Part shown: piece by piece, positions 1 through 9,722 of the stretch
Layout of the letters: every line of letters starts with the position of its first letter
How positions within the stretch are numbered: the stretch's first letter is position 1
NCBI GenBank assembly: GCA_900468805.1
Contig: UEIF01000001.1
Coordinates: forward strand, 1-64,000
DNA from: Hyphomicrobiales bacterium
GTDB lineage: Bacteria > Pseudomonadota > Alphaproteobacteria > Rhizobiales > Rhizobiaceae
Reading direction: 5' to 3'
DNA: 64,000 bases
Notes under the pieces: model-generated
What the model saw: the letters and a program-made list of their open reading frames with translations, nothing else
Told to the model about the DNA's origin: nothing
The model's database searches: none
Program-made: the position numbers and the translations under genes

Positions 1-108
1 GCGCGGTGGAACGATGCAATGCATATGCCATCGAATATCCCCGAAGTACCAAAAGGCTATCAGTTCAATTCTCTGGCAGATTCATGTGTCACATTCTTAA
101 AGGATAAA

Positions 109-129
109 AAGGCGCATCGAGTGCGCCTT
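109..129. terminator. Hairpin terminator, probably bidirectional
   Basis: An 8-bp stem (109-116 with 122-129, AAGGCGCA/TGCGCCTT) with a 5-nt loop. It is flanked by T-rich sequence on the plus strand after 130 and by a run of A at 106-110, which is a U-tract on the minus strand. It lies just past the stop of the minus-strand L,D-transpeptidase at 152, so it should end that transcript. It could also end a plus-strand gene beyond the left edge. Confidence 0.7.
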
Positions 130-151
130 CATTTTTTGCCGAAAGTGTTGC

Positions 152-823
152 TCAACCGCCAAACATGGTCCGCAGGATATCGATGCCCTTGTCCTGAAAG
201 GCGACATTGCCCTGTTTGTTGCCGGGGCCAACGACGATGACCTTGGTGCCAACGGAAACGCGGCTGTAAAGATGCGAGACATCGTCATTCATCATACGGA
301 TGCAGCCGGAGGACATGTTGAGGCCGATCGTCCAGGGCTGGTTTGTGCCGTGAATGCGGAAGATCGTGTCGCGGCCGCCCTTGTAGAGATACATGGCGCG
401 CGCACCGAGCGGATTGTCCGGGCCGCCGGGCTGGACGGCAGGAAGATTGTGGCCCTCGCGGGCCTCACGGGCGCGCATCTCTGCCGGCGGCGTCCAGTTC
501 GGCCATTCGGCCATGCGTCCAACCGACACGACACCCGACCAGCCGAAGCCATCGCGGCCGACGCCGATACCATAGCGCGTGGCGCGGTTGTTGCCTTCTA
601 CGAGGTAGAGAAACTTGTTGTTGGTGTCGACGATGATGGTGCCGGGCTTTTCGCTGGTGGAAAGACGGACCACGCGCTTGCGGAACTGCTGCTTGATCTC
701 GCGTGTCTGCTTGACGCCGCGCACGGCATCCGTTGCCGTCATGACCGGTTCAGCGCTGACGGTCACAACCGTACAGGACAACGCAACGGCCGCCGCCGCT
801 GCGAGCCTTAGAAACTGCTTCAT
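152..823 (-). CDS. L,D-transpeptidase (YkuD/ErfK family), exported
   Basis: 223 aa. L,D-transpeptidases make 3-3 cross-links in peptidoglycan or attach proteins to it, working in the periplasm through a catalytic cysteine. The N-terminus (residues 1-24) is a signal peptide ending near VSA-EP. The YkuD domain covers roughly residues 58-197 and contains the HGTN motif (His158) and SSGCIR (Cys174), so the active site is intact. The start at 823 is chosen because GGAGAG sits about 10 nt upstream and the signal peptide begins there; a 14-residue longer reading has neither. It is a paralogue of the next gene, on the same strand but with a separate 137-bp upstream gap. Substrate specificity cannot be told from sequence. 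Confidence 0.92.
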   Translation of the reverse strand: MKQFLRLAAAAAVALSCTVVTVSAEPVMTATDAVRGVKQTREIKQQFRKRVVRLSTSEKPGTIIVDTNNKFLYLVEGNNRATRYGIGVGRDGFGWSGVVSVGRMAEWPNWTPPAEMRAREAREGHNLPAVQPGGPDNPLGARAMYLYKGGRDTIFRIHGTNQPWTIGLNMSSGCIRMMNDDVSHLYSRVSVGTKVIVVGPGNKQGNVAFQDKGIDILRTMFGG

Positions 824-960
824 TTTCGATACCCTCTCCTTCAGAACCGCGTAGAGGCTAGTCAAATCGGTTTGAATTTCAAGTCGGAGAGATGGGGGAC
901 ACGCTTTTTTGTAGGTCAGCGGGCGCCTGTTCTTGCCGTCCGCTGCCCATTATTTGCTCT

Positions 961-1713
961 TTACATCACGATGACGCGGGTGCCGACGTTGACGCGATCG
1001 TAAAGGTCAACCACGTCCTCGTTGCGCATGCGGATACAGCCGGAGGAGACGGCGCTGCCGATCGTCCAGGGCGCATTCGTGCCGTGAATGCGGTAGAGGG
1101 TGGAACCGAGGTACATGGCGCGGGCGCCAAGCGGATTTTCAGGACCGCCATCCATACGGGCGGGAAGATAGTGCCCCTTGGCGGCCTCACGGCTCACCAT
1201 TTCCGATGGCGGGGTCCAGCCCGGCCACTCCGCCTTGCGGGTGATCGTGTGGGCGCCCGCCCATTCGAAACCGGGTTTGCCGACGCCAACGCCATAGCGG
1301 CGAGCCTTGCCTCCATTCATGACCAGGTAGAGGAAGCGGTTGTTGGTGTCGATCACGAGCGCGCCGGGCTTTTCCTTCGTATCGTAGTCGACGATCTGTG
1401 GCAGGAATTGCGGATCGACCTGCCCACGGATGACGGGCACGCCGGGACGAATGGCGGAAACCGTCTGCGGTGCCGGCTGCGGCGTGCGCTGGATGATCGT
1501 GCGGCGCTGCTGGAAGAGGCCGCGCTGCTGCACGACGACCGGCCGCTGGTAGACGACGGGGCGAACCGACCCACCGCCGAGCTGGTTGATCCAGGGGGCG
1601 GTGAGATCGGGGCTCAGCACTACGGGTGGGCGGGAGGCGTAGCGGTCGTCTGCAAAGGCGGCCGTGGACAGAATGCCGAGCAAGGCTGCGGCAAGGACAA
1701 GGGGTTTCATCAT
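961..1713 (-). CDS. L,D-transpeptidase (YkuD family), exported, second copy
   Basis: 250 aa. Signal peptide at residues 1-21 (cut near AFA-DD), then a Pro/Gln/Arg-rich linker of about 85 residues, then the YkuD domain at roughly 110-250 with HGTN (His210) and SSGCIRM (Cys226). The catalytic domain closely resembles that of the gene at 152-823, including the AEWP-WTPP segment, but the linker is longer. Expected to act in the periplasm on peptidoglycan. Two adjacent ATG codons (1713, 1710) are possible starts. The protein ends right after the domain, and no clear terminator follows. Confidence 0.9.
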   Translation of the reverse strand: MMKPLVLAAALLGILSTAAFADDRYASRPPVVLSPDLTAPWINQLGGGSVRPVVYQRPVVVQQRGLFQQRRTIIQRTPQPAPQTVSAIRPGVPVIRGQVDPQFLPQIVDYDTKEKPGALVIDTNNRFLYLVMNGGKARRYGVGVGKPGFEWAGAHTITRKAEWPGWTPPSEMVSREAAKGHYLPARMDGGPENPLGARAMYLGSTLYRIHGTNAPWTIGSAVSSGCIRMRNEDVVDLYDRVNVGTRVIVM

Positions 1714-1923
1714 CGGGCGGACTCTCTACAAATGACCGAAAATGCGCTGGCGGAATTGCCCGCCTGCGGTCATGCTGCCACTGCGTCCGCCAGCGAATGG
1801 TAAATGCGGATTCATTAAAAGACGAACGGCCGGATAAACTTTTCGTCAGGGTTACCGTTCGGTTTGGAAAGAGGGTTTGCAAATGGTAAAGCCGGATTCG
1901 CAGGCGCAAAACGAGATAAAAAC

Positions 1924-2549
<626 letters not shown>

Positions 2550-2553
<4 letters not shown>

Positions 2554-3032
2554 AGTCGATTGTTAAATTCGCCGCAGCTCTTTTTCTGTCCGCCTCCGCA
2601 GCCTTTGCGCAGACGCCACAACTCGATCCCGGCGAGAAAATCGAAAAGCTGCAGTTCCCCGCCGTGACCATGCAGTTGAAGGGTTGGACCAAGTTCGGCA
2701 ACAGCTACGTCTATACTCTGCCGGTGCGCGCCGGCCAGCATGTGAAAATCAGCTTCGAGACGAAGAGCAAATATGCCTTTCTCGCGATCTTCGACCTGTC
2801 GAAGCCGGATGACGAGGCGTTTTTCGGCACCGATGAGGACGGCACGAGCTACGAGACAACGGTCAAGGAAAACGCCACTTGGCTGCTGCGTCCCTATTAT
2901 TCCAAGGTCTCCCCGCGCCGCGGGCTGGGCGCGCCCTATAGTATCCTTATCGAGCCGCTTGCCGCAGCACCCCAGCCGACGCAACCGGCGCCTGCCCAGG
3001 AGCAGCCGTCGCTCTTTCCTAAGCGGAAATAG
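2550..3032 (+). CDS. Secreted protein of unknown function, coupled to tag
   Basis: 160 aa, not recognised. A clear signal peptide (residues 1-21, cut after AFA) is followed by an about 120-residue domain with alternating hydrophobic residues (VTMQLKGWTKFGNSYVYTLPV, KYAFLAIFDL) that suggest a beta-sandwich. The tail after about 140 is rich in Pro, Gln and Ala. It starts inside the tag stop codon (ATGA) and so shares its transcript, although a periplasmic protein has no obvious link to DNA repair. No Cys is present in the mature part. Expression is likely; function is not assigned. Confidence 0.8.
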
Positions 3033-3035
3033 GCC

Positions 3036-3095
3036 AGAGCAATTCCAGCAAAACTGTGCAACGGTCTTGCGTCCGGAATTGCGCAAAAACAAAGA
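3036..3095. repeat. Dispersed palindromic intergenic repeat, copy A
   Basis: Begins AGAGCAATTCC and continues through CAGCAAAACTGTGCA and a GTCCGGAATTGCGC block to AAAAACAAAGAG. CAATTCC and GGAATTG can pair as a hairpin with a long loop. The same sequence recurs at 17440, 22860 and 35141, and its core at 10430. It lies between convergent genes, directly after the gene at 2550-3032. Confidence 0.8.
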
Positions 3096-3101
3096 GATCC
3101 T

Positions 3102-3806
3102 TTAGCCTAACCCGTCGATCAGCCCGCGCAATTCGCCGAGATGGCCGATCTTTCGGAAGCGTGGCGCATCTTTCGGTTCCTCCACCCGCTCCAGCACCCA
3201 GGTGAGTTCATGGGGCACGAAAACCCCATAGCTGCCGGCGGCAATGGCCGGGACGATATCGGACTTCAGCGAATTACCGACCATCATTGCCCGCTCCGGC
3301 CCGTCGCCGACCTTGGAGAAGATGCGGCGATAGGTGACGGCCGTCTTGTCCGACACGATCTCGACCGTATCGAAGTAATCACCGAGTCCCGACTGGGCAA
3401 GCTTGCGCTCCTGGTCGAAGAGGTCGCCCTTGGTGATCAGCACCAGCAGATATTTTCCGGCTAGCGTCTCCAGCGTGTCGCGCACATATGGCAGGGTTTC
3501 TACCGGATGGGACAGAAGGTCGCGTCCGGTATCAAGGATCTTGGCAATCACGCTTGCCGGTACCTTGCCTTCGGTGATCTCGATCGCCGTTTCGATCATC
3601 GACAGCGTAAAGCCTTTGATGCCGAAGCCGTAATGCGCGAGATTGCGTTTCTCCGCGTCGAGCAGTCGTTCGGAAATCCTCGATCCTTCGGCAAAATCGG
3701 CGAGAAGCCTGGCAAAATGCTCTTCCGTGAGCCGGTAATATTGTTCGTTCTGCCAGAGCGTGTCATCGGCATCGAAACCGATCGTGGTCAATGGTCGGGC
3801 GGTCAT
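3102..3806 (-). CDS. HAD-family hydrolase (YjjG-like phosphatase)
   Basis: 234 aa. HAD motif I is FDADDTLW at residues 8-15 with the two catalytic aspartates. Motif II-like ITKGD, motif III Lys (SDKTAVTYRRIF) and motif IV MVGNSLKSDI follow in order. The long helical cap between motifs I and II fits type C1 haloacid dehalogenase-like phosphatases, including 5'-nucleotidases of the YjjG type. The ATG at 3806 is preferred because AGAGGT lies 6 nt upstream; a GTG two codons earlier overlaps that site. Substrate unknown; a small phosphorylated metabolite or nucleotide is likely. Confidence 0.85.
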   Translation of the reverse strand: MTARPLTTIGFDADDTLWQNEQYYRLTEEHFARLLADFAEGSRISERLLDAEKRNLAHYGFGIKGFTLSMIETAIEITEGKVPASVIAKILDTGRDLLSHPVETLPYVRDTLETLAGKYLLVLITKGDLFDQERKLAQSGLGDYFDTVEIVSDKTAVTYRRIFSKVGDGPERAMMVGNSLKSDIVPAIAAGSYGVFVPHELTWVLERVEEPKDAPRFRKIGHLGELRGLIDGLG

Positions 3807-4053
3807 ATGCACACCTCTTGAAATACGCCCTGTCTCTATAGGGCGGGCAATCTATTCCCCGCCTGTGTCGAGACAAGGGCGTCTCAACAGAGGCTGTGTT
3901 CCGTTGAAAAACGCCGGGCCGCGACCTACATCAAGAATGCCTCACCTTGCAGCCAGCTCCGGCTGTGCCTGTCATGCGCAGGCCAATAATCAAAAAATAC
4001 AGTTCAGCAGTCCGCAAGCCCCTATTGCGGCAGACACAAGGGAATTTCTCGAC

Positions 4054-5103
4054 ATGCGTTATAATCAACTCGGAAATACCGGACTTTTCGTATCTGAAAT
4101 CTGCCTCGGCACCATGACCTTCGGTGAAGCCAGAGAAGGCACCATGTGGGGCGCCATCGCCGATGTCGACCAGAAGGCAGCCGATGAGATCGTTCAGCGC
4201 TCGCTCGATGCCGGCGTCAATTTTATTGATACCGCGGACGTCTATTCATCAGGTGAATCCGAGCGGTTGCTCGGCCAGGCGCTGAAGAACCTCAACGTTC
4301 CGCGCAAGGATGTCGTTATCGCCACCAAGGTCTATGGCGTCATGGGGGACAAGCCGAACGATCGCGGCGCCTCGCGCGGCCATATCATGGATTCCGTCGA
4401 AGCCAGCCTGAAGCGGCTGCAGACGGATCATATCGATCTCTACCAGATCCATGCCACCGATCCGGTCACGCCGATCGACGAGACGCTGCGCGCGCTCGAT
4501 GATCTCGTTGCCCGCGGCATGGTGCGCTATGTCGGCGTTTCCAACTGGCAGGCCTGGCGCATCGCCAAGGCGCTGGGCATTTCCGAGCGCAAGGATTATG
4601 CCCGTTTTGAGACCGTGCAGGCCTATTATTCGATCGCCGGCCGTGATCTCGAACGTGATATCGTGCCGCTGCTGCAGGAAGAAAAGCTCGGCCTCATGGT
4701 CTGGTCGCCGCTCGCCGGCGGCCTGTTGTCGGGCAAGTATGGTCCGGGCGCACCGGGCAATGGCGAAGGCCGTCGCGCCAGCTTCGACTTTCCGCCCGTC
4801 GATAAGGACCGCGCCTGGGCCTGTGTCGCCGTCATGCGCGAGATTGCCGAAAAGCATGGCGTGAGCGTCGCCACCGTGGCGCTCGGCTATATCCTCGCCA
4901 AGCCCTTCGTGACGACCGTCATCATCGGCGCCAAGCGTGTCGAACAGCTCGACCAGAACCTCGCCGCCGTCAAGCTGAAGCTCGATGCCGACGATATCAA
5001 GCGGCTCGATGAGGTAAGCGCACTGGCCCCGGAATACCCGGGCTGGATGCTTTCCCGCCAGGCCGCCGGGCGCCGCCCGGCCGATTTCGAGCCCAAAGCC
5101 TGA
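4054..5103 (+). CDS. Aldo/keto reductase
   Basis: 349 aa. NAD(P)H-dependent reductases of this superfamily reduce aldehydes and ketones in a TIM barrel. The catalytic tetrad is visible: Asp and Tyr in DTADVYSSGESE, Lys in ATKVYG, and His in LYQIHATDP. The cofactor-binding C-terminal part has VTTVIIGAKRVEQL. The start at 4054 begins the conserved MRYNQLGNTGL and has AAGGGA upstream. It is similar in length to the YajO/voltage-gated channel beta-like branch. Transcribed alone, with a strong terminator behind it. The physiological substrate cannot be read from the sequence. Confidence 0.92.
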   Translation: MRYNQLGNTGLFVSEICLGTMTFGEAREGTMWGAIADVDQKAADEIVQRSLDAGVNFIDTADVYSSGESERLLGQALKNLNVPRKDVVIATKVYGVMGDKPNDRGASRGHIMDSVEASLKRLQTDHIDLYQIHATDPVTPIDETLRALDDLVARGMVRYVGVSNWQAWRIAKALGISERKDYARFETVQAYYSIAGRDLERDIVPLLQEEKLGLMVWSPLAGGLLSGKYGPGAPGNGEGRRASFDFPPVDKDRAWACVAVMREIAEKHGVSVATVALGYILAKPFVTTVIIGAKRVEQLDQNLAAVKLKLDADDIKRLDEVSALAPEYPGWMLSRQAAGRRPADFEPKA

Positions 5104-5126
5104 TCAAGCAAAGGCCTGATTGAAAA

Positions 5127-5160
5127 GGGCCGCCGTTCCGACGGCGGCCCTCTTGTTCTT
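5127..5160. terminator. Hairpin terminator between convergent genes
   Basis: A perfect 10-bp GC-rich stem (5127-5136 with 5141-5150, GGGCCGCCGT/ACGGCGGCCC) with a 4-nt loop, followed by TCTTGTTCTT on the plus strand. It ends the aldo/keto reductase transcript. A short A-run at 5123-5126 may let it also work for the minus-strand DUF305 gene. Confidence 0.88.
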
Positions 5161-5170
5161 TGCTGCCGGC

Positions 5171-5530
5171 TTACTTGGCGTGCGCCTTCAGCCAGGCATT
5201 CATCTCGGCGATTTCAGCTTCCTGCGCCTTGATGACACCCTCCGCAAGCTTGCGGATCTCAGGATCTTTTCCGTATTGCAGCTCGATCTTCGCCATGTCG
5301 ATTGCTCCCTGATGGTGTGGGATCATGCTGCGGACGAAATCCACATCGGTGTCGCCGCTCAATTTGATCATCATATCCTTGTGCATCCTGTCATTAGCCT
5401 CGGTGAAGGCTTGGCTGGATGGGCCGTGGCCGCCCATGTGCTTGGACATGTCCATGATCGGCATGTCCTCGGCAAAGGCTGGGGCGGCAAAGCCGATGAT
5501 TGCGGAAAGGGCGATGATTTTCAGAGACAT
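5171..5530 (-). CDS. DUF305 family exported protein
   Basis: 119 aa. Signal peptide 1-20 (AFA-ED), then a four-helix DUF305 domain with the family signature FVRSMIPHHQGAIDMAK at about residues 65-81. The mature start is rich in Met and His (MPIMDMSKHMGGHG), as in copper-handling periplasmic proteins. DUF305 members often sit near copper or ferritin-like genes, but their function is not firmly known. GAAGGA lies 7-8 nt before the ATG. It follows the Cys/Met/His-rich gene at 5602-5967 by 71 nt on the same strand, so they may form one transcript. Confidence 0.88.
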   Translation of the reverse strand: MSLKIIALSAIIGFAAPAFAEDMPIMDMSKHMGGHGPSSQAFTEANDRMHKDMMIKLSGDTDVDFVRSMIPHHQGAIDMAKIELQYGKDPEIRKLAEGVIKAQEAEIAEMNAWLKAHAK

Positions 5531-5601
5531 GAGAGTTCCTTCCTCTGTCTGACGATAGGTTGGTGCAGCAGCCTATGGCTGCGGTTCTGCCAAGGGGTTT
5601 G

Positions 5602-5967
5602 TCAGATGAAGCGGGGAGGCGGCGCCTGCGGGGCGGGTCTGTTGTCTCTCAATGCCCGGTCGAGGGCCGGAGCAGGATAGGCGAAAACATGCTTGCCCCC
5701 ATCGGGTATCATTGCAGTTGCGGGGAGCACCACGCAGGCGGCGCAGAGCGGCATATGCGCGATGCCCGTGGAGCAAGGGTCTTTCGCTGAATCGCCCTTG
5801 GCCGCCATGTCAGGCATAGCCATGCCCTCCATGTGATGATGCGCCGTGCTGCTGTCGGCTTGAACCGACATGTTCATCGATGCGCAGGTTGGACAGCCTG
5901 CCCACGCCGACATGGTGCTGTAGACCAGCCAGCCGAAGAACATCGTGATGAGAGCCAAAGCGCGCAT
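5602..5967 (-). CDS. Small exported Cys/Met/His-rich protein
   Basis: 121 aa, family not recognised. A hydrophobic signal segment (residues 1-23) precedes GCPTCASMNMS, then HHHMEGMAMPDMAA, and later CSTGIAHMPLCAACVV. Five cysteines, many methionines and a His triplet look like a metal (copper?) binding surface, with the second hydrophobic stretch (LCAACVVLPATAM) possibly membrane-associated. It lies upstream of a DUF305 gene with a similar Met/His-rich start, which supports a joint role in metal handling. That role is inferred from composition and neighbourhood only. Confidence 0.65.
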   Translation of the reverse strand: MRALALITMFFGWLVYSTMSAWAGCPTCASMNMSVQADSSTAHHHMEGMAMPDMAAKGDSAKDPCSTGIAHMPLCAACVVLPATAMIPDGGKHVFAYPAPALDRALRDNRPAPQAPPPRFI

Positions 5968-6007
5968 GGAAAAAACATAGGCAAGCGCAGGCGAAAAGCC
6001 AAGTGGT

Positions 6008-6766
6008 TCACCAGGCTGCGATCACCTTGTGAACGATCTCGTAGTCGCGGCTTTCCTCTCCAAACGGTGCGACCGGCCAGTCCCAGCTGGCCTTTGCCTC
6101 GGGCGGCGCGATACCGTGGAGCAGGTCTGCTTCCTCTTGCATCCTGCCGGTGCGGTCGATGACCACGTAGGAAATGTCGGTCACAAGGCAGCTGCGGCAA
6201 GGCAAGGCCGCTAGCCCCTGCATATGCGCGGCCATCAACTGCTCGACGGTATCAGCAGGCATCCCGGATGATGCTTCTGTCTCGTATCGCCGTTTGACGC
6301 CGCGCCCGATCTGCGACAGCAGATTGGCGGAAACGACGAAATCGAGATAGGGCACGCCACGCAAGAATCCGAGTGGTTCCGGATTCTCACCTTTCTTGAG
6401 ATCATCATAGCCGGAAACGTCGCGTTCGATCAGCCGAACGTTCCGGTAGCGCTTGCCCCTCAGCCGTAGGCGCACGGATGCCAGATGCACGAGATCGACG
6501 AGAACGACCGTATCGAAACTGTCAGCCAGGTCCTCGATCGGCACATCCCGGAGCAGCCCGGAACCGAGCACGACGGCCGTCCGCCGCTGTGAAAACCCGC
6601 TGATGGCGGCGCGAACGGCGTTCTTGCTATTCTCTTCATGCGCCGCCCAGTCCCTGCTGCAGCGGCCGGCGCGGGACCACAGATTGACCGAATAACGGAC
6701 GAAACGGCGATACCCTCTGCCCGTGAGCGCGGCCGTGGCGAGATACTGAAGCGCTTCCGCGATCAT
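6008..6766 (-). CDS. Uncharacterised protein with methyltransferase-like nucleotide-binding motif
   Basis: 252 aa from the ATG at 6766 (AGGA 7 nt upstream); a TTG at 6805 would add 13 residues and cannot be excluded. Not assigned to a named family. Residues about 60-95 (AVVLGSGLLRDVP, then TVVLVDLVHLA) read like a Rossmann glycine loop followed by an acidic strand end, as in SAM-dependent methyltransferases. A later LDFVVSANLLSQI resembles strand 4 of that fold. The C-terminus ends with a Trp-rich WDWPVAPFGEESRDYEI segment. Divergent from hisS, with no partner on its own strand. Cytosolic, as no signal peptide or membrane segment is visible. Confidence 0.72.
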   Translation of the reverse strand: MIAEALQYLATAALTGRGYRRFVRYSVNLWSRAGRCSRDWAAHEENSKNAVRAAISGFSQRRTAVVLGSGLLRDVPIEDLADSFDTVVLVDLVHLASVRLRLRGKRYRNVRLIERDVSGYDDLKKGENPEPLGFLRGVPYLDFVVSANLLSQIGRGVKRRYETEASSGMPADTVEQLMAAHMQGLAALPCRSCLVTDISYVVIDRTGRMQEEADLLHGIAPPEAKASWDWPVAPFGEESRDYEIVHKVIAAW

Positions 6767-6902
6767 GGCGATATCCTGATGTCTGGTCCTTTCCTCATCG
6801 ATCAATCGATTCTGGTCGCCATATCAAGACCCTTCACCCTTGCCGCTCCCCGCCCAATCCGCTAGGAAACCGCCACTGTCACATATGTGGAATTTCCCCG
6901 AA

Positions 6903-8426
6903 ATGAACGACAAGCAGAAGAAACCCCAAAAGCTCAAGGCCCGCCTTCCGCGCGGCTTTGTCGACCGCTCCGCAGCCGATCTCCGCGCCGTCAACGAAAT
7001 GACCGCGAAGATCCGCGAGGTCTATGAGCACTATGGTTTCGATCCGGTCGAAACGCCGCTGCTTGAATATACCGATGCGCTCGGCAAGTTCCTGCCGGAC
7101 AGCGACCGTCCGAATGAGGGCGTCTTCTCGCTGCAGGACGATGACGAGCAGTGGATGTCGCTGCGTTACGACCTGACGGCGCCGCTTGCCCGTCATGTCG
7201 CGGAAAATTTCAACGAAATCCAGCTTCCCTACCGCACCTATCGCGCTGGTTACGTCTTCCGCAACGAGAAGCCCGGCCCGGGCCGCTTCCGCCAGTTCAT
7301 GCAGTTCGATGCCGATACCGTCGGCGCACCGGGCGTTCAGGCTGATGCCGAAATGTGCATGATGATGTCCGATACGCTGGAAGCGCTGGGCATCAAGCGC
7401 GGCGACTATGTGATCCGCGTCAACAACCGCAAGGTTCTGGACGGCGTGCTCGAAGCGATCGGCCTCGGCGGGGATGACAAGGCCGGCCAGCGTCTCAACG
7501 TGCTGCGCGCCATCGACAAGCTGGACAAGTTCGGCCCCGAAGGGGTGCGCCTGCTGCTGGGCGAGGGCCGCAAGGATGAATCCGGCGACTTCACCAAGGG
7601 CGCCAAGCTCAACGACGATCAAATCGAGAAGGTCCTCTTCTTCGTCGGCATCAAGGACTATGCCGAAAGTGCCGTCCGGCTCGCTGAGCTGGTCGCCGGC
7701 ACCGAGAAGGGTGCCGAAGGCGTCGAGGAACTGAATTTCATCGGCGCGCTCGTCACCAGCGCCGGCTATCAGTCCGACCGCATCAAGATCGATCCCTCTG
7801 TCGTGCGCGGTCTCGAATATTACACCGGCCCGGTCTATGAGGCCGAACTGCTCTTCGACGTCACGAACGAAAAGGGCGAGAAGGTCGTCTTCGGCTCCGT
7901 TGGCGGCGGCGGCCGTTATGACGGTCTCGTCTCCCGCTTCATGGGCCAGCCGGTTCCAGCAACCGGCTTTTCCATCGGCGTCTCGCGCCTGATGACGGCT
8001 TTGAAGAACCTCGGCAAGCTTGGCCAGCAGGACATCATCGCACCGGTGCTCGTCACCGTCATGGATGGCGATGTCGATGCCATGGGCCGCTACCAGCGCC
8101 TGACGCAGGAGCTTCGCGCCGCCGGCATCCGCGCCGAAATGTTCCAGGGCAACTGGAAGAAGTTCGGCAACCAGCTGAAATATGCCGACCGCCGCGGCTG
8201 CCCGATCGCCATCATCCAGGGCGGCGATGAGCGCGCTGAGGGTGTCGTCCAGATCAAGGATCTCATCGAGGGCAAGCGCCTCTCCGGCGAGATCGAGGAC
8301 AACACGACCTGGCGCGAGGCGCGCGTGGCGCAGGAAACCGTGCCGGAAGCCGATCTCGTCGCTAAGGTGAAGGAAATCCTCGTCGCACAGGCGGAGGACC
8401 GGAAGAGGGCTGCGAATGCGCAGTAG
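6903..8426 (+). CDS. hisS: Histidyl-tRNA synthetase
   Basis: 507 aa, class II aminoacyl-tRNA synthetase that charges tRNA-His. Motif 2 is visible as [26 protein letters not shown] sequence at about residue 115-135 and the HisS signature [13 protein letters not shown] near 300. The C-terminal anticodon-binding domain follows ([13 protein letters not shown]). The length fits the longer rhizobial form. The ATG at 6903 has no strong ribosome site; a second ATG in frame 18 nt earlier is possible. It heads a histidine-linked group with hisZ and hisG, interrupted by a palindromic element. Confidence 0.96.
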   Translation: MNDKQKKPQKLKARLPRGFVDRSAADLRAVNEMTAKIREVYEHYGFDPVETPLLEYTDALGKFLPDSDRPNEGVFSLQDDDEQWMSLRYDLTAPLARHVAENFNEIQLPYRTYRAGYVFRNEKPGPGRFRQFMQFDADTVGAPGVQADAEMCMMMSDTLEALGIKRGDYVIRVNNRKVLDGVLEAIGLGGDDKAGQRLNVLRAIDKLDKFGPEGVRLLLGEGRKDESGDFTKGAKLNDDQIEKVLFFVGIKDYAESAVRLAELVAGTEKGAEGVEELNFIGALVTSAGYQSDRIKIDPSVVRGLEYYTGPVYEAELLFDVTNEKGEKVVFGSVGGGGRYDGLVSRFMGQPVPATGFSIGVSRLMTALKNLGKLGQQDIIAPVLVTVMDGDVDAMGRYQRLTQELRAAGIRAEMFQGNWKKFGNQLKYADRRGCPIAIIQGGDERAEGVVQIKDLIEGKRLSGEIEDNTTWREARVAQETVPEADLVAKVKEILVAQAEDRKRAANAQ

Positions 8427-8427
8427 A

Positions 8428-8579
8428 CCCCTCCCCAACCCTTCCCCACAAGGGGGAGGGGCTTCTCGCGGCACCATCCTGCCCAAAGCAGCATTTGCGC
8501 GCATGCCGACGATCCTGATTTTACGGGGCGAGCGCTCCGGGTTAGCCCCTCCCACCTGTGGGGAGGGGTTGGGGAGGGG
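8428..8579. repeat. RIME-like palindromic intergenic element
   Basis: About 150 bp between hisS and hisZ, bounded by a perfect 14-bp inverted repeat (8428-8441 CCCCTCCCCAACCC and its complement at 8566-8579). Each end carries its own smaller palindrome (left around 8442-8461, right around 8547-8566, built from CCTCCCC and GGGGAGG). This layout of two palindromes resembles the mosaic elements described in rhizobia (RIME); the family name is my inference. It starts one base after the hisS stop and could affect readthrough into hisZ. Confidence 0.75.
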
Positions 8580-8600
8580 ACTTTACCCCGGAGCAGTGCT

Positions 8601-9722
8601 ATGCCTCTGATTAACCTTCCAGACTTCTCCGGCGAGCTTCTGGACGAATTTTCCGCCCGCAAGACGGAGCGTATCGACACGCCGGTCATCCAGCCGGCCG
8701 AACCCTTCCTCGATATCGCCGGTGAAGATCTTCGCCGGCGTATCTTCATGACGGAAAGCGAAACGGGCGCCAGCCTCTGCCTGCGCCCGGAATTCACGAT
8801 TCCCGTCTGTCTGCGCCATATCGAGAGCGCGACGGGCACGCCGAAGCGCTATTCCTATCTCGGTGAAGTCTTCCGCCAGCGCCGCGACGGCAGCAACGAA
8901 TTCTATCAGGCCGGCATCGAGGATCTCGGCGATATCAATCTCGCCAGGGCCGATGCCCGTGCGATCGGTGACGCCGTTGGCATACTCTCGCGCCTGCTGC
9001 CCGGCCGGGATCTCTCCGTGACAATAGGCGATCAGGCCGTGTTCGAGGCGGTCGTGCAGGCGCTTGGCCTGCCACTCGGCTGGCAGAAGCGGCTGATCCA
9101 CGCCTTCGGCAATATGATGCAACTGGAGGCTCTGCTGGCGAGTCTCGTCAGCCCGCAATTTGTCACCGGCCTTGATGATCAAGTTGCTCACTTGGTCGGC
9201 CTGGAGGACGAGGCGGCGCTGATTTCCCATATCGACGAGACGATGCAGGCGACCGGCTATTCCACCAATGCCAGCCGCTCGCCGCAAGAGATTGCCCGTC
9301 GGCTGAAGGAAAAGCTCGTCCTGTCCGAAACTCGGCTCGATGATGCAGCCTTCCACTTGCTGGAGCAGTTCCTGTCGCTCAACGTACCGCTCGTCAATGC
9401 ATCGGCAGCGCTTTCGCATTTTGCCGATGCCGCAGGGCTGAAACTCGGCAATGCGCTGGCGCGCTTCGATGGCCGTGTGGCGGCACTCTCAAATGCCGGC
9501 GTCGATCTTTCGTTGATCGAATATCGCGCCGCTTTCGGCCGCCCGCTCGACTATTACACCGGCCTCGTCTTCGAGGTCATGGCTGAAGGTTCCACGGCGG
9601 TTTTAGCCGGGGGTGGCCGCTTCGACAGGCTGTTGACCTTCCTCGGCGCGAAGGACCGCATTCCCGCGGTCGGCTTCTCCCTCTGGCTCGACCGTATCGA
9701 AACCGAAAGGGCCGCAGCATGA
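8601..9722 (+). CDS. hisZ: ATP phosphoribosyltransferase regulatory subunit
   Basis: 373 aa. HisZ is a catalytically dead paralogue of HisS that binds short HisG and confers histidine feedback control on the first step of histidine synthesis. The class II synthetase core is recognisable ([67 protein letters not shown]), while the anticodon-binding domain of HisS is absent. GGAG lies 7-8 nt before the ATG. The stop overlaps the hisG start (ATGA), matching the need for equal amounts of the two subunits. Confidence 0.95.
   Translation: MPLINLPDFSGELLDEFSARKTERIDTPVIQPAEPFLDIAGEDLRRRIFMTESETGASLCLRPEFTIPVCLRHIESATGTPKRYSYLGEVFRQRRDGSNEFYQAGIEDLGDINLARADARAIGDAVGILSRLLPGRDLSVTIGDQAVFEAVVQALGLPLGWQKRLIHAFGNMMQLEALLASLVSPQFVTGLDDQVAHLVGLEDEAALISHIDETMQATGYSTNASRSPQEIARRLKEKLVLSETRLDDAAFHLLEQFLSLNVPLVNASAALSHFADAAGLKLGNALARFDGRVAALSNAGVDLSLIEYRAAFGRPLDYYTGLVFEVMAEGSTAVLAGGGRFDRLLTFLGAKDRIPAVGFSLWLDRIETERAAA

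Noticed and set aside
19..240. 73-codon frame at the left edge
   Set aside because: It runs through a terminator and into the antisense of the L,D-transpeptidase. Other frames end near 105, so a gene ending from outside the window is possible but unsupported.
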